A DNA stretch of 56,091 nt from NCBI GenBank assembly GCA_015680685.1, contig MNCI01006634.1, forward strand, positions 160,653 through 216,743, written 5' to 3'. Source of the DNA: Gnetum montanum (taxonomy: Eukaryota; Streptophyta; Gnetopsida; Gnetales; Gnetaceae). This document shows positions 1 through 11,115 of the stretch, piece by piece. The notes under the pieces were generated by a model that was not told where the DNA came from, did no database searches, and worked only from the letters and a program-made list of their open reading frames with translations. Within the stretch, counting starts at the first letter, position 1; every line of letters begins with the position of its first letter. Both the position numbers and the translations under genes were made by a program.

Positions 1-1880
1 ATGAAAACTCATCCTTGAGTTCCTTACAAAATATTTGGAAGGTATAGTATTATTAACTAAATGAGAATTGACGGCGACAAGGAATAACAAACTCAAAGTG
101 CCCAATGAATGGATTGAAAAAGATATTACAACATTGGTGTTCATGCCCTTTGTGATGAACACTATACATAGATGACATCTAGACCCTCATTTGATAGCTT
201 GAAGAGAGAGTAAAGAAAATGAGGCACGTTGCTGCCAATGTCGCAATTGCGCCTTCTATTATTTATCCATAGCCACGTGACCAAACTTGTTCTCGGCGTA
301 AACACTCTAGATCCAATCCATCTTGAATGCTTCCTCCTATCCCAGTCCATAGTTCATGTAATCATCATCTACACATACACAACATAGTCACGAATGAGCA
401 AGGAGAAGTAAACCATAATGTAGTTGATACCTTGCCTTGATATAAAGTGCATTGGCTGGGTTGTGGTTATGGCAAAAACTGGGTTAGAGGTTTATCACAA
501 ATAACTACCCAAGGTGTAAGGGTGATACAAGTAGTAGAATGGAAAAATTTGTGACAAGGCCCCCATGACTAAGAGTGAACCTCTAGTAGCAATAGGGTGG
601 AAAAGTATAAGGAACAAGAAAAATTGGAAAAAATAACAATGAAAATGCTAATAAAATGGATGTCATGGATGGGGATGAAATGAGAAATTACTGATTGCAA
701 GAAATGTTTAAGGAGAAGAATTTAACGATTGCACCATAAAGGAATTTCAATGGGTCCTCCCCAAAGCAGGCTCATGCCCTTTATGCCCTAACAAACTCAC
801 AAACCAAAGAGTCCGTAGGCTCTAGGAATGACATAGGGAAACAATGGTTAAAGACTAACCCACAAGAATTTACCAAAGAATAACAATGCATCAACCAAAT
901 TATAGACTAATCATAAAATCAAAAATGAGGTGGAAAATGGGAAGAAAAATGGAGAGTAGAAAATGGAATGGAATCCCAAGAGCAAGGTTGTGTAAAGTCC
1001 CTTGTGTATTTTATGGTTAAGATGACTAAGTAGAACTCATTCCAAATCTAGACTCAAACCAACCACATTCAGTGACCTCGCATCAATACACTTGGCCAAT
1101 CCATCCCCTTGAAGTAACAAGAATGCTTCCACAAAGAGTCACCACCATTCCAAGGAGAGCAAGAGGGAGAAGTAGGAAGCGAGAAAGGGCCTTAGTTAGA
1201 GGGAACCTTGAAGCATGGGTAACATGTCTTTCCAGTGCCATAACCAGTGCTTATACCCCAAATTTCTTTATTATGTCTAAGGGGTATGATTTGAATTCTT
1301 ACCCTTTTTTTAGGATTTTTCACATGAGAACCACACCATGCAAAGACTTATTTATATTCACTCAGCTTCATAATATTTGATCAATGGCAGAATGATGGAA
1401 AACCCATGAAAAGAATCCAAGCACCCAAAAGAATAGCCAGCACACATGCATTGAATTCCCTTGAAGTCACACCCTTTTCATCCATTGTGTCCTTCCTCAA
1501 TTTGAAGAATACCAAGCCACCAATTCATTAATAATTTTATTTAGAAAAAGAGACAGTACAGTTCCAAAACCAATGGAGACCATAGAGTTGAACGGAGGAA
1601 TGGAGGGTGTGGACTCATTGCCTTTTTATCAAAAGAACCATATCTTAATATCAACATTGAGAATCAAAGGTAAAAACAAAAAATTAGCAATCAACATTAT
1701 TATAATACAATCCACCATCATGAGCACTTATTGTATGATGAATGAAAGTAAATCAAACAAAGAAATAGGAAAAAATGTGAATGATGGTGTAATACAAAAA
1801 TAACTAAATTTGAAAAATGTGCAAAACAAAAAGGTGAAAAACAAAAATGTGCAAAAAAAAATATAAAAAGAGCTGAAGGC
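1..1880 (-). other. Long 3' non-coding region of gypsy-A
   Basis: About 1.9 kb lies between the integrase C-terminus and the expected 3' LTR. It has no convincing coding content: open stretches at 162-350, 1072-1380 and 1573-1803 show no family motif and no codon conservation with the equivalent region of gypsy-B (27760-29700). The two regions do align at nucleotide level, for example around 1100-1260 and 28840-28980, so this is an inherited part of the element. Long 3' regions of this sort are known in Tat/Athila-lineage gypsy elements. Confidence 0.6.
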
Positions 1881-1889
1881 TTAGAATGG

Positions 1890-3080
1890 TTAGCATTGAT
1901 GGCTATCTACCACATGACTGAGTTGGAAGGAGGAGATCCGAAATAACGAGTAGGGTTGTTCACCAATAAAGGTAGTATTGGTATTGGTTGTTCTAAGCTC
2001 ATGGAAAGGTTTGGTTTGTTGGATGTTGACCAACAATTTCTTATCTAGGCTCTCAGGTTTGTAAATCATCATGGCCCCTGAAGGAAAAGTTGCATAAATA
2101 ATATAAGATCCTTTCCACAGTGTTTGAAATTTAGTATGTTATGGCACGTGTGTGGAATTCCAATACAGAACCTTATCTCCTGTTTAATATTTACCTTTCC
2201 TAATTTTTAGGTCAAGACATCATTTATTGAAGGCCTTGTGAAATTTATTAGATGATAGGATGGCTAATAAATTCTCATCTAGCAAGTTAAGGATCATTAA
2301 CCATTCTTTTTGTGCTAGATCAAGGTCAAAGTTGAGATCACAAGCCATAAATAGTGTATGGAGTTCAGCCTAAATAAGAAGCATTAGTCATTTACCGTAC
2401 ACTAACTCAAAGGGAGAGTAGCCTATAGGGAGTTTCCATGTGGAGAAATATGCCCAAAGAGTATCGTTTAATTTGGTGCTCCAATGTCACCTATTCTTGC
2501 TAATAGTTCTTGTTAATATCTTTGTAATCTCCCTATTGGTGACCTCGACTTGACCATTTTCTTGAGGGTGGTATGGTGTAGTCAGTTTGTGTTCAACCCC
2601 TAAGCGTTACATTAATTTTCAAAAATTCACACTTGTGAAGTGTGTACCATTGTCTGAAATAAGTTCACGTGGCACACCAAACCTATTTACAACTTGTTGT
2701 TGAACGAATCATGCAGTTGTAGATGATGTACAATCCTTAATAGTGGCTGCTTCTACCCATTTTGTAAAGTAGTCAATAGTAACAACGATGTAAGATTTCC
2801 CATTGGAAATTGGTGTAATGGGCCCCATAAAATCAATTTCCCATATGTTGAAGGATTCTAAAGGTTGAATCCATTGTTGCAGACCCTCCATTCTAGTAGT
2901 CATTCCCCCATCACATTGACAGCACTCACAAGATTGGATGAAATAATGGGCATCCTGAAACAATGTAGCCCAATAATATCCTACAAGCAAGATTATAAGG
3001 CTTGTTCATCTCCCAGCATAATGACCCCCACAAGGACCCTCATGAGCATCTTAGAGAACTTCCAGTTGATTTATATTGGG
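1890..3080 (-). pseudogene. Gypsy-A integrase (pseudogene)
   Basis: Integrase would insert the element cDNA into the genome. On the minus strand the zinc-binding N-terminus (EGPCGGHYAG, then CECCQC, about 2930-3060) is followed by the core. The first catalytic Asp is in DFMGP near 2815, the second is in SDNGTHF near 2650, and the catalytic Glu codon is at 2544-2546 in GQVEVTN. The C-terminal tail ends near 1890. All three DDE residues are present, unlike gypsy-B. The frame is interrupted by several stops, for example after CTSSTTA near 2709 and in a Trp-like position near 2500. It is therefore a non-functional relic. Confidence 0.85.
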
Positions 3081-3239
3081 AACACACCATCGAACCAAGT
3101 CATTGGGACATACTTTATAAAGTTGCCCATTGATCTCCATAAAATACTTGGCTAAGTGAAGGAACTATTGTTTCTTTTTCGCATCTAACTCTTTTGGTGC
3201 TTATTGTGTAAGGAGATAGGTGAGAAGACTACTATACCA

Positions 3240-4250
3240 GTTTTTTTCCATGGTCAATTAGTTAGTTACTACACCTGCAAAGAGGAGTTCATTAGGGAAA
3301 TGATCAAAAATTGGATACACATCCTCTTTTTTGTCCCATCGCAACCAAGATAAATGATCAGCAACTATGTTCTCCATGCCTTTTCTGTCAATCATTGTAA
3401 GATCAAACTCTTCTAAGATTACGAACCATCGTATGATGCAAGGGCTCACCATTGGTTTATTTATTAGGAACCTTATTGCATTATGATCTGTGTGCATGAA
3501 TACCTTATAGCCCAAGACATAGTGCCTAAATCTTTCTAGTGCAAACACTATAGCCATTAATTATTTCTCTATTGTAGTGTAGTTGAGTTGTACACTAGCA
3601 ATACTCCTACTTGCATAGTGGATGTAATAAGGACATTTTTGGTCATCTAACTATGTAAGTACGGCTCCTAAAGCATAGTTGGACACATCAGTCATTATGT
3701 GGAATGGTCTAGACCAATCAGGAGCTTGTATAATGGGTGTTTCTATGAGCTTCTATTTTAAATTTTGGAAAGCTAGTTTGGAAAGCTATAATGGGTATAT
3801 GAACCCAGCTTTTAGAAGCTGTTCAATTTCTTCCTTAACCACTTGCTTAAGCTTTGGGTTCAATTGCCTCTGCAGTTGTCATTGAGGCTTCATGGAGGGA
3901 TCGGTGTAAATTCTATGCTAGCATATCCTAGGATCTATTCCAATTAATTTAGGATATGACCAAGCCAAGGCTTTCAACCATTTGTTTATTACCTTCAGTA
4001 GTGTCTCTTTTTGTTGTAGAGCGAGCTTATTGTTAATAATTACTAGTTTCCATTCTTGAGAAATGTGTATTCCATACCAGTGGGCAATGGTTTTAACTTA
4101 AGGGGCTCCTGCTTAAACTTATTAGGGATTTCCAACTTCCCCCAGTTGATATTTTCAATGTCAAGACTTGGAAGTTCTCTTTATCACTACATAATTCATA
4201 ATCTATACAAGTCTACTATAAAAGATCAAACATGTGAATTAAATTAATAT
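3240..4250 (-). pseudogene. Gypsy-A RNase H and internally deleted reverse transcriptase (pseudogene)
   Basis: RNase H is recognisable at 3258-3640: LERFRHYVLGYK, then HTDHNAIRFL and IVADHLSWL, retaining the Asp residues that gypsy-B has lost. Upstream in the minus reading, the sequence runs from the RT N-terminal region (EQLLKAGFIYP near 3800-3825) almost directly into the RT-RNase H connection (PDWSRPFH near 3700). In gypsy-B these two points are about 660 bp apart. The whole RT palm including the YVDD-type motif is therefore deleted here. A short direct repeat (ggaaagct at 3767-3774 and 3780-3787) sits at the junction. Sequence from 3900 to 4250 matches the protease-RT linker of gypsy-B and holds no intact domain. 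Confidence 0.8.
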
Positions 4251-4388
4251 ACATATACTTATGAACAACATTAATTTCATCTTGTATTATGAGCATCTCC
4301 TAGATACCACATATACTCCATCCTCTTCCTAGCCCAAAGTGTCTGTACACAAAAAAAAAAAAAATATCAAGTACCACTGAGTGAGTGA

Positions 4389-4399
4389 CCTTGATACCA
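4389..4399 (-). promoter_or_regulatory. Possible tRNA-iMet primer binding site
   Basis: Minus-strand TGGTATCAAGG directly follows the CA end of the putative LTR at 4400. The first eight bases match the plant initiator-Met PBS (TGGTATCAGAG) and the rest diverges. It would prime minus-strand DNA synthesis. It is supported by position, and only weakly by sequence. Confidence 0.4.
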
Positions 4400-6988
4400 T
4401 GTTTCGGCTAACTCAAGGATAGGTCTCATGAGGACTACGTAGGACATGAAAACTTGCAAAATAATCAAATAAAATCATATCCAAACATACATCCACTACA
4501 ACATCCAATATCATTTGTCGCAAACATGCTAAAATTCAATGTCATACATCTATCAATGTAAAGAATATGCAAACACACAACCATCAAAAACATTCATCAA
4601 GAATGGAATCAATTCATTTAACCATCACAATAGTCCAAATCCAACATCTTTCCACTCCATCCATCAACCAAGAAAACAAGGAGGCTAGCACACATCACAC
4701 TTAGTGTTAATGTGTATCAAGTTTTCATGAATACTTTTCAATTTTCAACAGAAAGTTTTTTAAAAAATATTAAATTACCATGCACATGGATTTATTATTA
4801 TTCTCAATGAATGAAGGTGATCCTAATGGATACCTCACCAAGATTCAAATCAAGGTGGTCCCTATGGATTTCCCACCAAGGTTCCTAAACATACCGGTGC
4901 TAGAGGTGTCCCTACGGATATCCACATATAGACTTCTAGAGGCATCAAACAAAACCAATGAACCATGGATCACCCTCTCTTGCCAAATAGGGCATACAGT
5001 GAGAGCCACACTGGTGGACTGACAATAAGGATCAATTAAAAAAATCATCTCCAAGAAGCCTAATCTCCAACTAGCCACACAGTCAGTGCTAGCTCCATCA
5101 TCTAATGACACAGCAAACAATCAAACCATGGCATCATCCACCTATCTCAAAATGGAAAACCAACATTAATGGTGGAGAGACTCAACAACAAATGGACCAT
5201 CAATCCAACATGTCATAGTGCAATGCAAATTTCAACAATTCCAATGGTCCAGGTATCTAACAACATCCAATCAACCAGGGTTCCCAAATGTATTCAAGGG
5301 ATCCAAAACCTCCAAAATTTCAACACTAATTCACAAGACCATGTCTAAAAAAATACATGCATCAAATGTCCATAGATTTATAATCAATTAAAATACAAAT
5401 CTTTTCAATAATTTTCAATTAGTAATATCCAACAATAACTCCAAAGAAGACATAGCAACACAAGGATCAAAAATAGAAAATGATTCTCAAATTATGATTT
5501 ACTAGATCTTAAGCAACTAGATAGCCATAAATGAAACTCTCATAACTCACACATCCCTATGAATTTCCTCATAATTAATAACTAATTTGAAATCTAATAT
5601 CCATACCTAGTTACTAGAAAAATATTTAAACAATTATAGATTCAAAGCTATAGATATCAATCCAACATTCTAGGTAATCATAAACAAAGAAAGAATGAGT
5701 TTCAAATTGTAAATTGCTAATAAATAAATCAAAATAGAATCTTTTTTAGTGATTCTAATTCTTCTGAGAACATAACATCAAAGGCTAAGTCTCACAAAAA
5801 TTTCAAGAGAAATTTCACTACAAATAAGACGTTATGAATAGATGAATCTTTGTATTATATTTCTGAATAATTTCAAATATCTCTAAAAGATGGGATCATA
5901 AATCTTTCTACACAGCTTTATGTTCAATGATTCCACCTTGAGCTAGCTTTTGCTGAAATATTTCTAACATATCAAAAATTAAAAACTAGATCTATCACCA
6001 ATACCAAGATATGACCTTAACTTTAGACCCTATTGAAATTACTACTATTTTGGATAGTGTTGAAAAAATGACCTACAACACCTCATTTATCACAAATTTC
6101 TATCTAAGTCCCACATGAAAGTTGTAGATAATTTCATAAGGAATCCATTAGTAGATAGATCCTAATTCAATTTGAAGTATAGAGAGATGTATGAGTATTC
6201 TACCAAGCACTATATAGATCATCCTAAAACCTCCAAAATGCAAGATTCATAAAAAGTATACTAAATTAAGAAAAACAACAAATCCATCACTAAAAATCTA
6301 GATCCAGAATGTTTTAGCATAACACATTATAAATATACTATATCTATGAAATGTTATATCAATTAGAAATAAAATCCAACCCCGATTTGTGCAAAAACCT
6401 AGTTAACCAACACAAACATGAAAAGGAGGCCAAGATTACTATTCTAGATGTTGCTAACTTCTACTACTTGAGCCTTTCCACAAGCTCCTCACACTACTCC
6501 AACCTAGTAGCCCTCCAACCCAAGAGCTAAGAGACCAAGAATGCTTTGGGTTAAGGGAGTGTGTGGTATTTAATGGTTTCTTCCCTACTCCATCTACCCC
6601 CAAACTTTGTGACCTAGCTACCCTCTCTCATCTATCCCCAAGACCCATGTGACCCATGTGACTCATCTACCTTTCTCCCCTTTAATCCAAGAATTAATTA
6701 AAGTAAAATTAAAACTACAAATTACATGGATAATTTACATGTCATGCCATCATAGCCATCATAGCCAAACCATGCCCATGTCATAACCTTAATGAGAACC
6801 TATCATAACTCATTCACTTAGTTAGTGCATACCAGTGATAGGTAAAAAAATAATTAATCATGCATAATGGTAAAAATGAGTATTGAACATTTATCATATG
6901 AAAAACAAAATTAGTTATGCATACAAATATTAATATTAATATTATTAACCATACTCACTCATTCTTTACTAAAATACAGGTTGTTACA
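4400..6988 (-). repeat. Probable 2.6 kb LTR of a third LTR-retrotransposon family
   Basis: Read on the minus strand, the segment starts TGTAACAACC at 6988, a common start for plant gypsy LTRs, and ends GAAACA at 4400. It is followed immediately by TGGTATCAAGG, which resembles a tRNA-iMet primer binding site. Termini are the expected TG...CA. The segment has no coding domain; open stretches at 4780-5120 show no homology. It abruptly truncates the copia-1 RNase H at 6989, as an insertion would. Only about 150 bp of internal sequence remain to the left (4250-4399), and no partner LTR is visible. The length is unusually large for an LTR, so an alternative is a composite of several decayed repeats. 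Confidence 0.45.
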
Positions 6989-8230
6989 AATCATTCTAGC
7001 CAAACCACTTCTTTGCTTGCTTAATAAGATACTACATACTCCAACTCTATTGTCAATAATGCAAGACAACTTTATCTATTGCTAAATTAGTTGATTGCAT
7101 CTATGTTTATTTAAAAAATATATACTCTTCTAGATTTTTGAAGATTTAGATCACCTCCCCAATCTACATCCACAAAGCCATGTAATCTAATGAAACGTTT
7201 CTCATAACATATGGTAAAATTAACATTACCTCAAAGACACCTAGGAATTATTTTAATAGTCATCTCATGTTCCTTACTAGGATTGGAGATAAACTTGCTC
7301 ACAGCTCTCACTGTGTATGCAATATCAAGTCTAGTACAAACCATTACATACATGAGGTTACCTATAGCATTAGCATAGAAGATTTTTCCCATTTTCTTCA
7401 TTCCTTTATCTACTTCAAGACATTAATCCATTGATGATTTTTTTCCATAGACAAGAGAGTCTTTACTAGCTTACAATCCTACATATTAAATTTTTCTAAT
7501 ATTTTATTAACATATGTAGATTGACCAAGCCATAACTTTTGACCTTTTCAATCTCTTTTAATTTTCATGCCCAAGATTTTCCTTGCAGGAGCAAGGTCCA
7601 TCATCTTAAACTAAGATGACAACTAGCATTTCAACTTAGTGATTTCTTGCATATTTTTCCATGATATCAACATATCTTCAATATACAATAGCAGTATAAA
7701 ACAAGTTTGTGAATTTTTCTTTAGATAAACACAAGGGTCATTATCAGTTCTTATAAAAACAAGGCTTATCATGCAAGAATGAAATTTCTTATAGCACATC
7801 CTAAGGAATGATTTCAATCCATAAAAGGATTTCAACAAGTGATATACTATGTTCTTCTTACTTTTAATCACATAACCTTCACACTATTGCATGTAGATAT
7901 CTTCATTAAGATCTCCATGAATAAATCTAGTCTTAACATCCATTTGTTCAAGTTCAGGATCCAAAGTAGTCACAAAAGACATTAAATATCTTGTGGATGT
8001 TAAATTTATCACTAGTGTAAAAATTCTTCATAGTCAATATCCTCCTTTTGAGAATATCCTTTTGCTACCATCCTTGCCTTGTATATTCCTCCTTCTTTTA
8101 CCCAAAAAAGTTAACCACAACTAATAGGTTTTCTTCCAGGAGGAAGTTCAACAATTTCTCATGTCTTATTTTTCATTAATGATTTCATTTCCTAATCCTT
8201 ATCATTTTTCAAGCTTTACTAACTTTTGAA
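6989..8230 (-). pseudogene. Copia-1 reverse transcriptase / RNase H (pseudogene)
   Basis: RT copies the element RNA into DNA and RNase H removes the RNA strand. On the minus strand QMDVKTRFIHGDLNEDIYM (7885-7960), the YGLK motif (SFYGLKSF, about 7810-7830) and DNDPCVYLK are typical of copia RT. The catalytic motif reads YIED (7674-7685) where YVDD is normal, so the first Asp is replaced by Glu. RNase H follows: the NLMYVMVCTRLDIAY region near 7340, HGFVDVDW near 7170, and the C-terminal block ending ASKEVVWLE near 7000. It stops there, some 50 residues before the usual end. Many in-frame stops fall at positions where relatives have Gln or Trp. Confidence 0.8.
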
Positions 8231-8249
8231 TTACAAGCTTATTTATAGC

Positions 8250-9400
8250 TTTGAGGAGCATCACAACTACACAAAACATTTGAATCTAAATACTTAGGTA
8301 TTCATCTTACTAAAGTTAACCTTCTCAATTGTTGATTTTCTTCTTGAAGTGGATCTTCCCCACTATCAATTTTATCATCATCTTGTTCTACAGATGATTC
8401 CTAGACAATATCATAATGAGCTTTTTCTAGAACCTTTTCTTTAACCATATCAAGTTGAGATGATTTTAGAAACACCACATCTCTTCTATACATAGTTTTG
8501 TTAGTATTGGAATTCCATAGCTTATATCCATTTACACCATGGTCATATCTAATAAAAATACATTTATTGGATTTATAATCCAATTTTAATCTAAATTTTG
8601 TATTTACATGACAATAAGTTATACTCCTAAATACTCTCAAATGATCCAAAGAAACTTTTTTACCAAACCATATCTCTTGTGGAATTTTGCCATCTAATGA
8701 TGATGAAGGTGTTCTGTTGATCAAGTAACAAGCTGTCATCACAACTTCTACCCTAAATTTCTTTTCAAGACCAACATTACTAATCTTACATCAAGCTCAT
8801 TCCAAGATTATTCTATTCATCTATTCTACAACTCCACTTTGCTCTAGAGTGTCTGAAATTCCCTTCTGGCTAAAACTACCATGAGTTTAGCAAAATCTTT
8901 AAAATTCATCTAAATAAAATTCCCCACTATTATCTATTCTAAGGATTTTGATTCTTTTATCAAATTCATTCTCAACAAGAACTTTATATTCCTTGAATTT
9001 ATCAAAGACTTCATCTTTGAATTATAGAAAGTAAATCCATACTTTTTGAGAATAATTATCTATGAAGGAGACATAATATTTAAAACTGAAAAGAAAATTT
9101 ACTAAAACAAGATCAAACACATTACTATGAACCAAACCCAATGTGTTTTTAGCTTTTGAATACTATAGGAAAGCTCAAATGATATTATTTTCCATTCAAG
9201 AAATGTTCACAGAGTGGTAAATGACCTTGAAAATTACCTTTAATTATAACTTTTTCTTGAGGAATTTGGATTAACTTTTCTCCCACATGTCCAATTCTTT
9301 GATGCCATAGATTCATGATGAAGTTCGCTTTCTATGCATAAAGACTTTAGCTTTATTTGCCACTATAACACTATCCACTAGGATAGTCTCCCACTTCCTT
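8250..9400 (-). pseudogene. Copia-1 integrase (pseudogene)
   Basis: The core is visible on the minus strand as SFIDNYSQKVWIYFL near 9040-9080, RIDNSGEFY near 8920-8945, and SGVVEQMNR near 8830-8850, which carries the catalytic Glu context. The best open piece, 8401-8742, contains TACYLINRTPSSSLDGKIP and the GYDHG-like C-terminal block (FIRYDHGVNGYKLWN) found between copia integrase core and RT. The zinc-finger region upstream is poorly preserved. Stops interrupt the frame at several points, including within the core. The protein would not be made. Confidence 0.8.
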
Positions 9401-10565
9401 CTATGTATCATGTGGCTATGATGAATTTTTCCTGAAAAATTCTACATCTCTTTGTTCCAAATAATACAAACAAGTGAAAATCATCAAAATCAACCATAGA
9501 TAATAAATTTTTGATGAGCTCAAGGGCATGATATACCTTGGAAATTATAATTATTCTACCATTACAAAATAGCTTTACTTTACCATAGCCTTTAATAGTA
9601 CATGTTTCATCAATTGTAAGAAAAATAGAAGCAAACATAGCTTCATGGTATTAAGAAAAACCATTCTCTTCTAAGTGTAAAGATTTATAAAGCACCTGAA
9701 TCAATATAACATTAATTACAGTTAGAGTTTTTTCTAGTTGTGACTACAGATAAGTTTAGTATTTCTTCATCAACATCTTTCTTAGAAGAACAAGATCTTG
9801 CATCTTTCTTCTTTTTCTTTAGAAATTTACAATCCAACTTTAAGTGGTCATCCTTCCCATAGTGCCAAAAGTTTCATATTCTCTTCGAAGAATCATCAAC
9901 AAATTTCTTGAATTTAAAATTAATCTTACCAATGGATTTACTTAATTACTATTTTCCTGGTCCTTTAATTACCAATGTTGCAATAGGTGTAGGCTTAGAG
10001 CACTTTCTTCAAAGTTCTTCAGTTATCAGCCATCCTACAACTTCATCAAATTTTAAAGAGGTACTTGTATTAGTAATATTTTAAATAATATTTTTCCATG
10101 AATCAAAAAGTGATTGTAACAAGGCAATACACTAGTCTTCTTCTTCCATCTTACTACCATTTGATTGAAATAATCTCACAATAGTATTGAAAGTAGTAAG
10201 ATGAGATGCAATAGTATTATTTTCAAATATCTTTAACAATAATAAATTCCTTTTAAGATAAAATTTATTTGAGTAAGAACTAGATTGATATAACTTATCT
10301 ATAGCATCTCATAATCCCTTTGAAATCTTTTCATCTTCTAAATTTATAAGTACAAGATTAGAAATACCTTTACAATTTTTTCTCAAAGCTAGACAAGCTA
10401 ACTAATTCTAATCTTTAGCTTTCATGCTCTTTGGTTTAATTCCAATGATACATATATTTTGTTTCTTTTCAATTAGCAAATCTTCCATCTTGAGCTTCCA
10501 AAGAGTGTAGTTTCTGCCATCAAACTTTTTTATTTCTTCAATGTACTCAGAACCACTCACCATCT
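9400..10565 (-). pseudogene. Copia-1 gag and protease (pseudogene)
   Basis: Gag is recognised from FDGRNYTLWKLKMEDLL near 10470-10530, the standard opening of copia gag (UBN2 family), followed by LLQSLFDSWKNI near 10090-10130. A zinc-knuckle remnant (NFWHYGKDDHLKLDC, about 9840-9885) has Cys positions replaced. The protease active site should lie near 9700; it reads YIDSGA, so the Asp survives. The open segment 9408-9638 covers the protease C-terminal part (VYHALELIKNLLSMVDF). Gag would form the particle and protease would cut the polyprotein. Numerous stops make both inactive. Confidence 0.75.
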
Positions 10566-10609
10566 TAATGTACTTAATAAGATAAGAGCCTTGGTAATCA
10601 AATCAACAT

Positions 10610-10622
10610 AGCTCTTATACCA
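10610..10622 (-). promoter_or_regulatory. Copia-1 primer binding site (tRNA-iMet)
   Basis: Minus-strand TGGTATAAGAGCT differs from the plant iMet PBS TGGTATCAGAGC by a single C-to-A change. It lies just upstream of the gag start and just inside the putative 5' LTR, where a copia PBS is expected. Confidence 0.7.
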
Positions 10623-10624
10623 AT

Positions 10625-11115
10625 TTATTAATTACACCCTAATTAAGTGAGATAATAATAAAGAAATAGCAAGCAAGTGGTAGAAATAGAAATTCAATTA
10701 TGGAATCACAAGAAATGCATTAAGAACATAAGAAAGTATCCTAGGGAAAGAATATGAAAACCCCAGTAATGGCTCCAGCTCCTAGAAAGCCTTAGAAATC
10801 CAAGTCTTCTTTTCTTTGATAATTACAATAAGCTTAGATTAAGCTTTCACAAGAGGAAAAGACTACAACTTAAATTTTTCCTTACACAACATTTAATTTG
10901 GTGAAGATGAGATGATGAGATGATTTGAGACCACTAAAGCATCCATTTATATAGTGGTCATGATGTAATTCTTTGGGTAAAATCCAAATTATGAAGTTAT
11001 AATCCATAATTAATCATGGTCAAATTGAGTGTGAGAGCTCACATATTATTTTGACATATTACATATTTTGTCTTTTGTTATTTTCATCTAACATGCCAAG
11101 AATAATTTGCCAACA
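10625..11115 (-). repeat. Copia-1 5' LTR (approximate ends)
   Basis: The block lies upstream of the PBS. On the minus strand it opens TGTTGGCAAATT at 11115, a frequent copia LTR start, and contains a TATA box (ACTATATAAATGG near 10945-10957) with AT-rich transcript-like sequence after it. The inner end is eroded and no clean CA is seen next to the PBS, so the boundary is approximate. The matching 3' LTR is not in the window. Confidence 0.5.

Larger units (their letters stand above)
1..4250 (-). mobile_element. Gypsy-A: 5'-truncated Ty3/gypsy LTR retrotransposon
   Basis: Reading right to left the segment encodes the end of the protease-RT linker, a deleted RT, RNase H, integrase and a long 3' non-coding tail. 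This is the Ty3/gypsy domain order. It aligns by eye with gypsy-B over 27767 to about 32640. The first bases of the window match the sequence about 15 bp inside the 3' LTR of gypsy-B, so the 3' LTR of this copy should lie just left of position 1. Similarity stops near 4250, so gag, protease and the 5' LTR are missing or displaced. No reading frame is intact. Compared with gypsy-B it lacks most of RT but keeps better integrase and RNase H residues. Confidence 0.85.
6989..11115 (-). mobile_element. Copia-1: degenerate Ty1/copia retrotransposon, 3' end missing
   Basis: From right to left this holds a 5' LTR with TATA box, a tRNA-iMet PBS, gag, protease, integrase, RT and RNase H. The order integrase before RT is diagnostic of Ty1/copia. 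The element ends at 6989 inside RNase H, where the LTR-like block 4400-6988 begins, so the last part of RNase H and the 3' LTR are absent. Stops and frameshifts are spread through all domains, which marks an old copy. Longer open pieces survive at 7623-7871 (RT), 8401-8742 (integrase C-terminus) and 9408-9638 (protease region). Confidence 0.85.

Noticed and set aside
1072-1380. A 102-codon open frame on the plus strand
   Set aside because: It lies antisense in the 3' non-coding region of gypsy-A, has no ATG at its start and no motif, and is not conserved in the matching part of gypsy-B.
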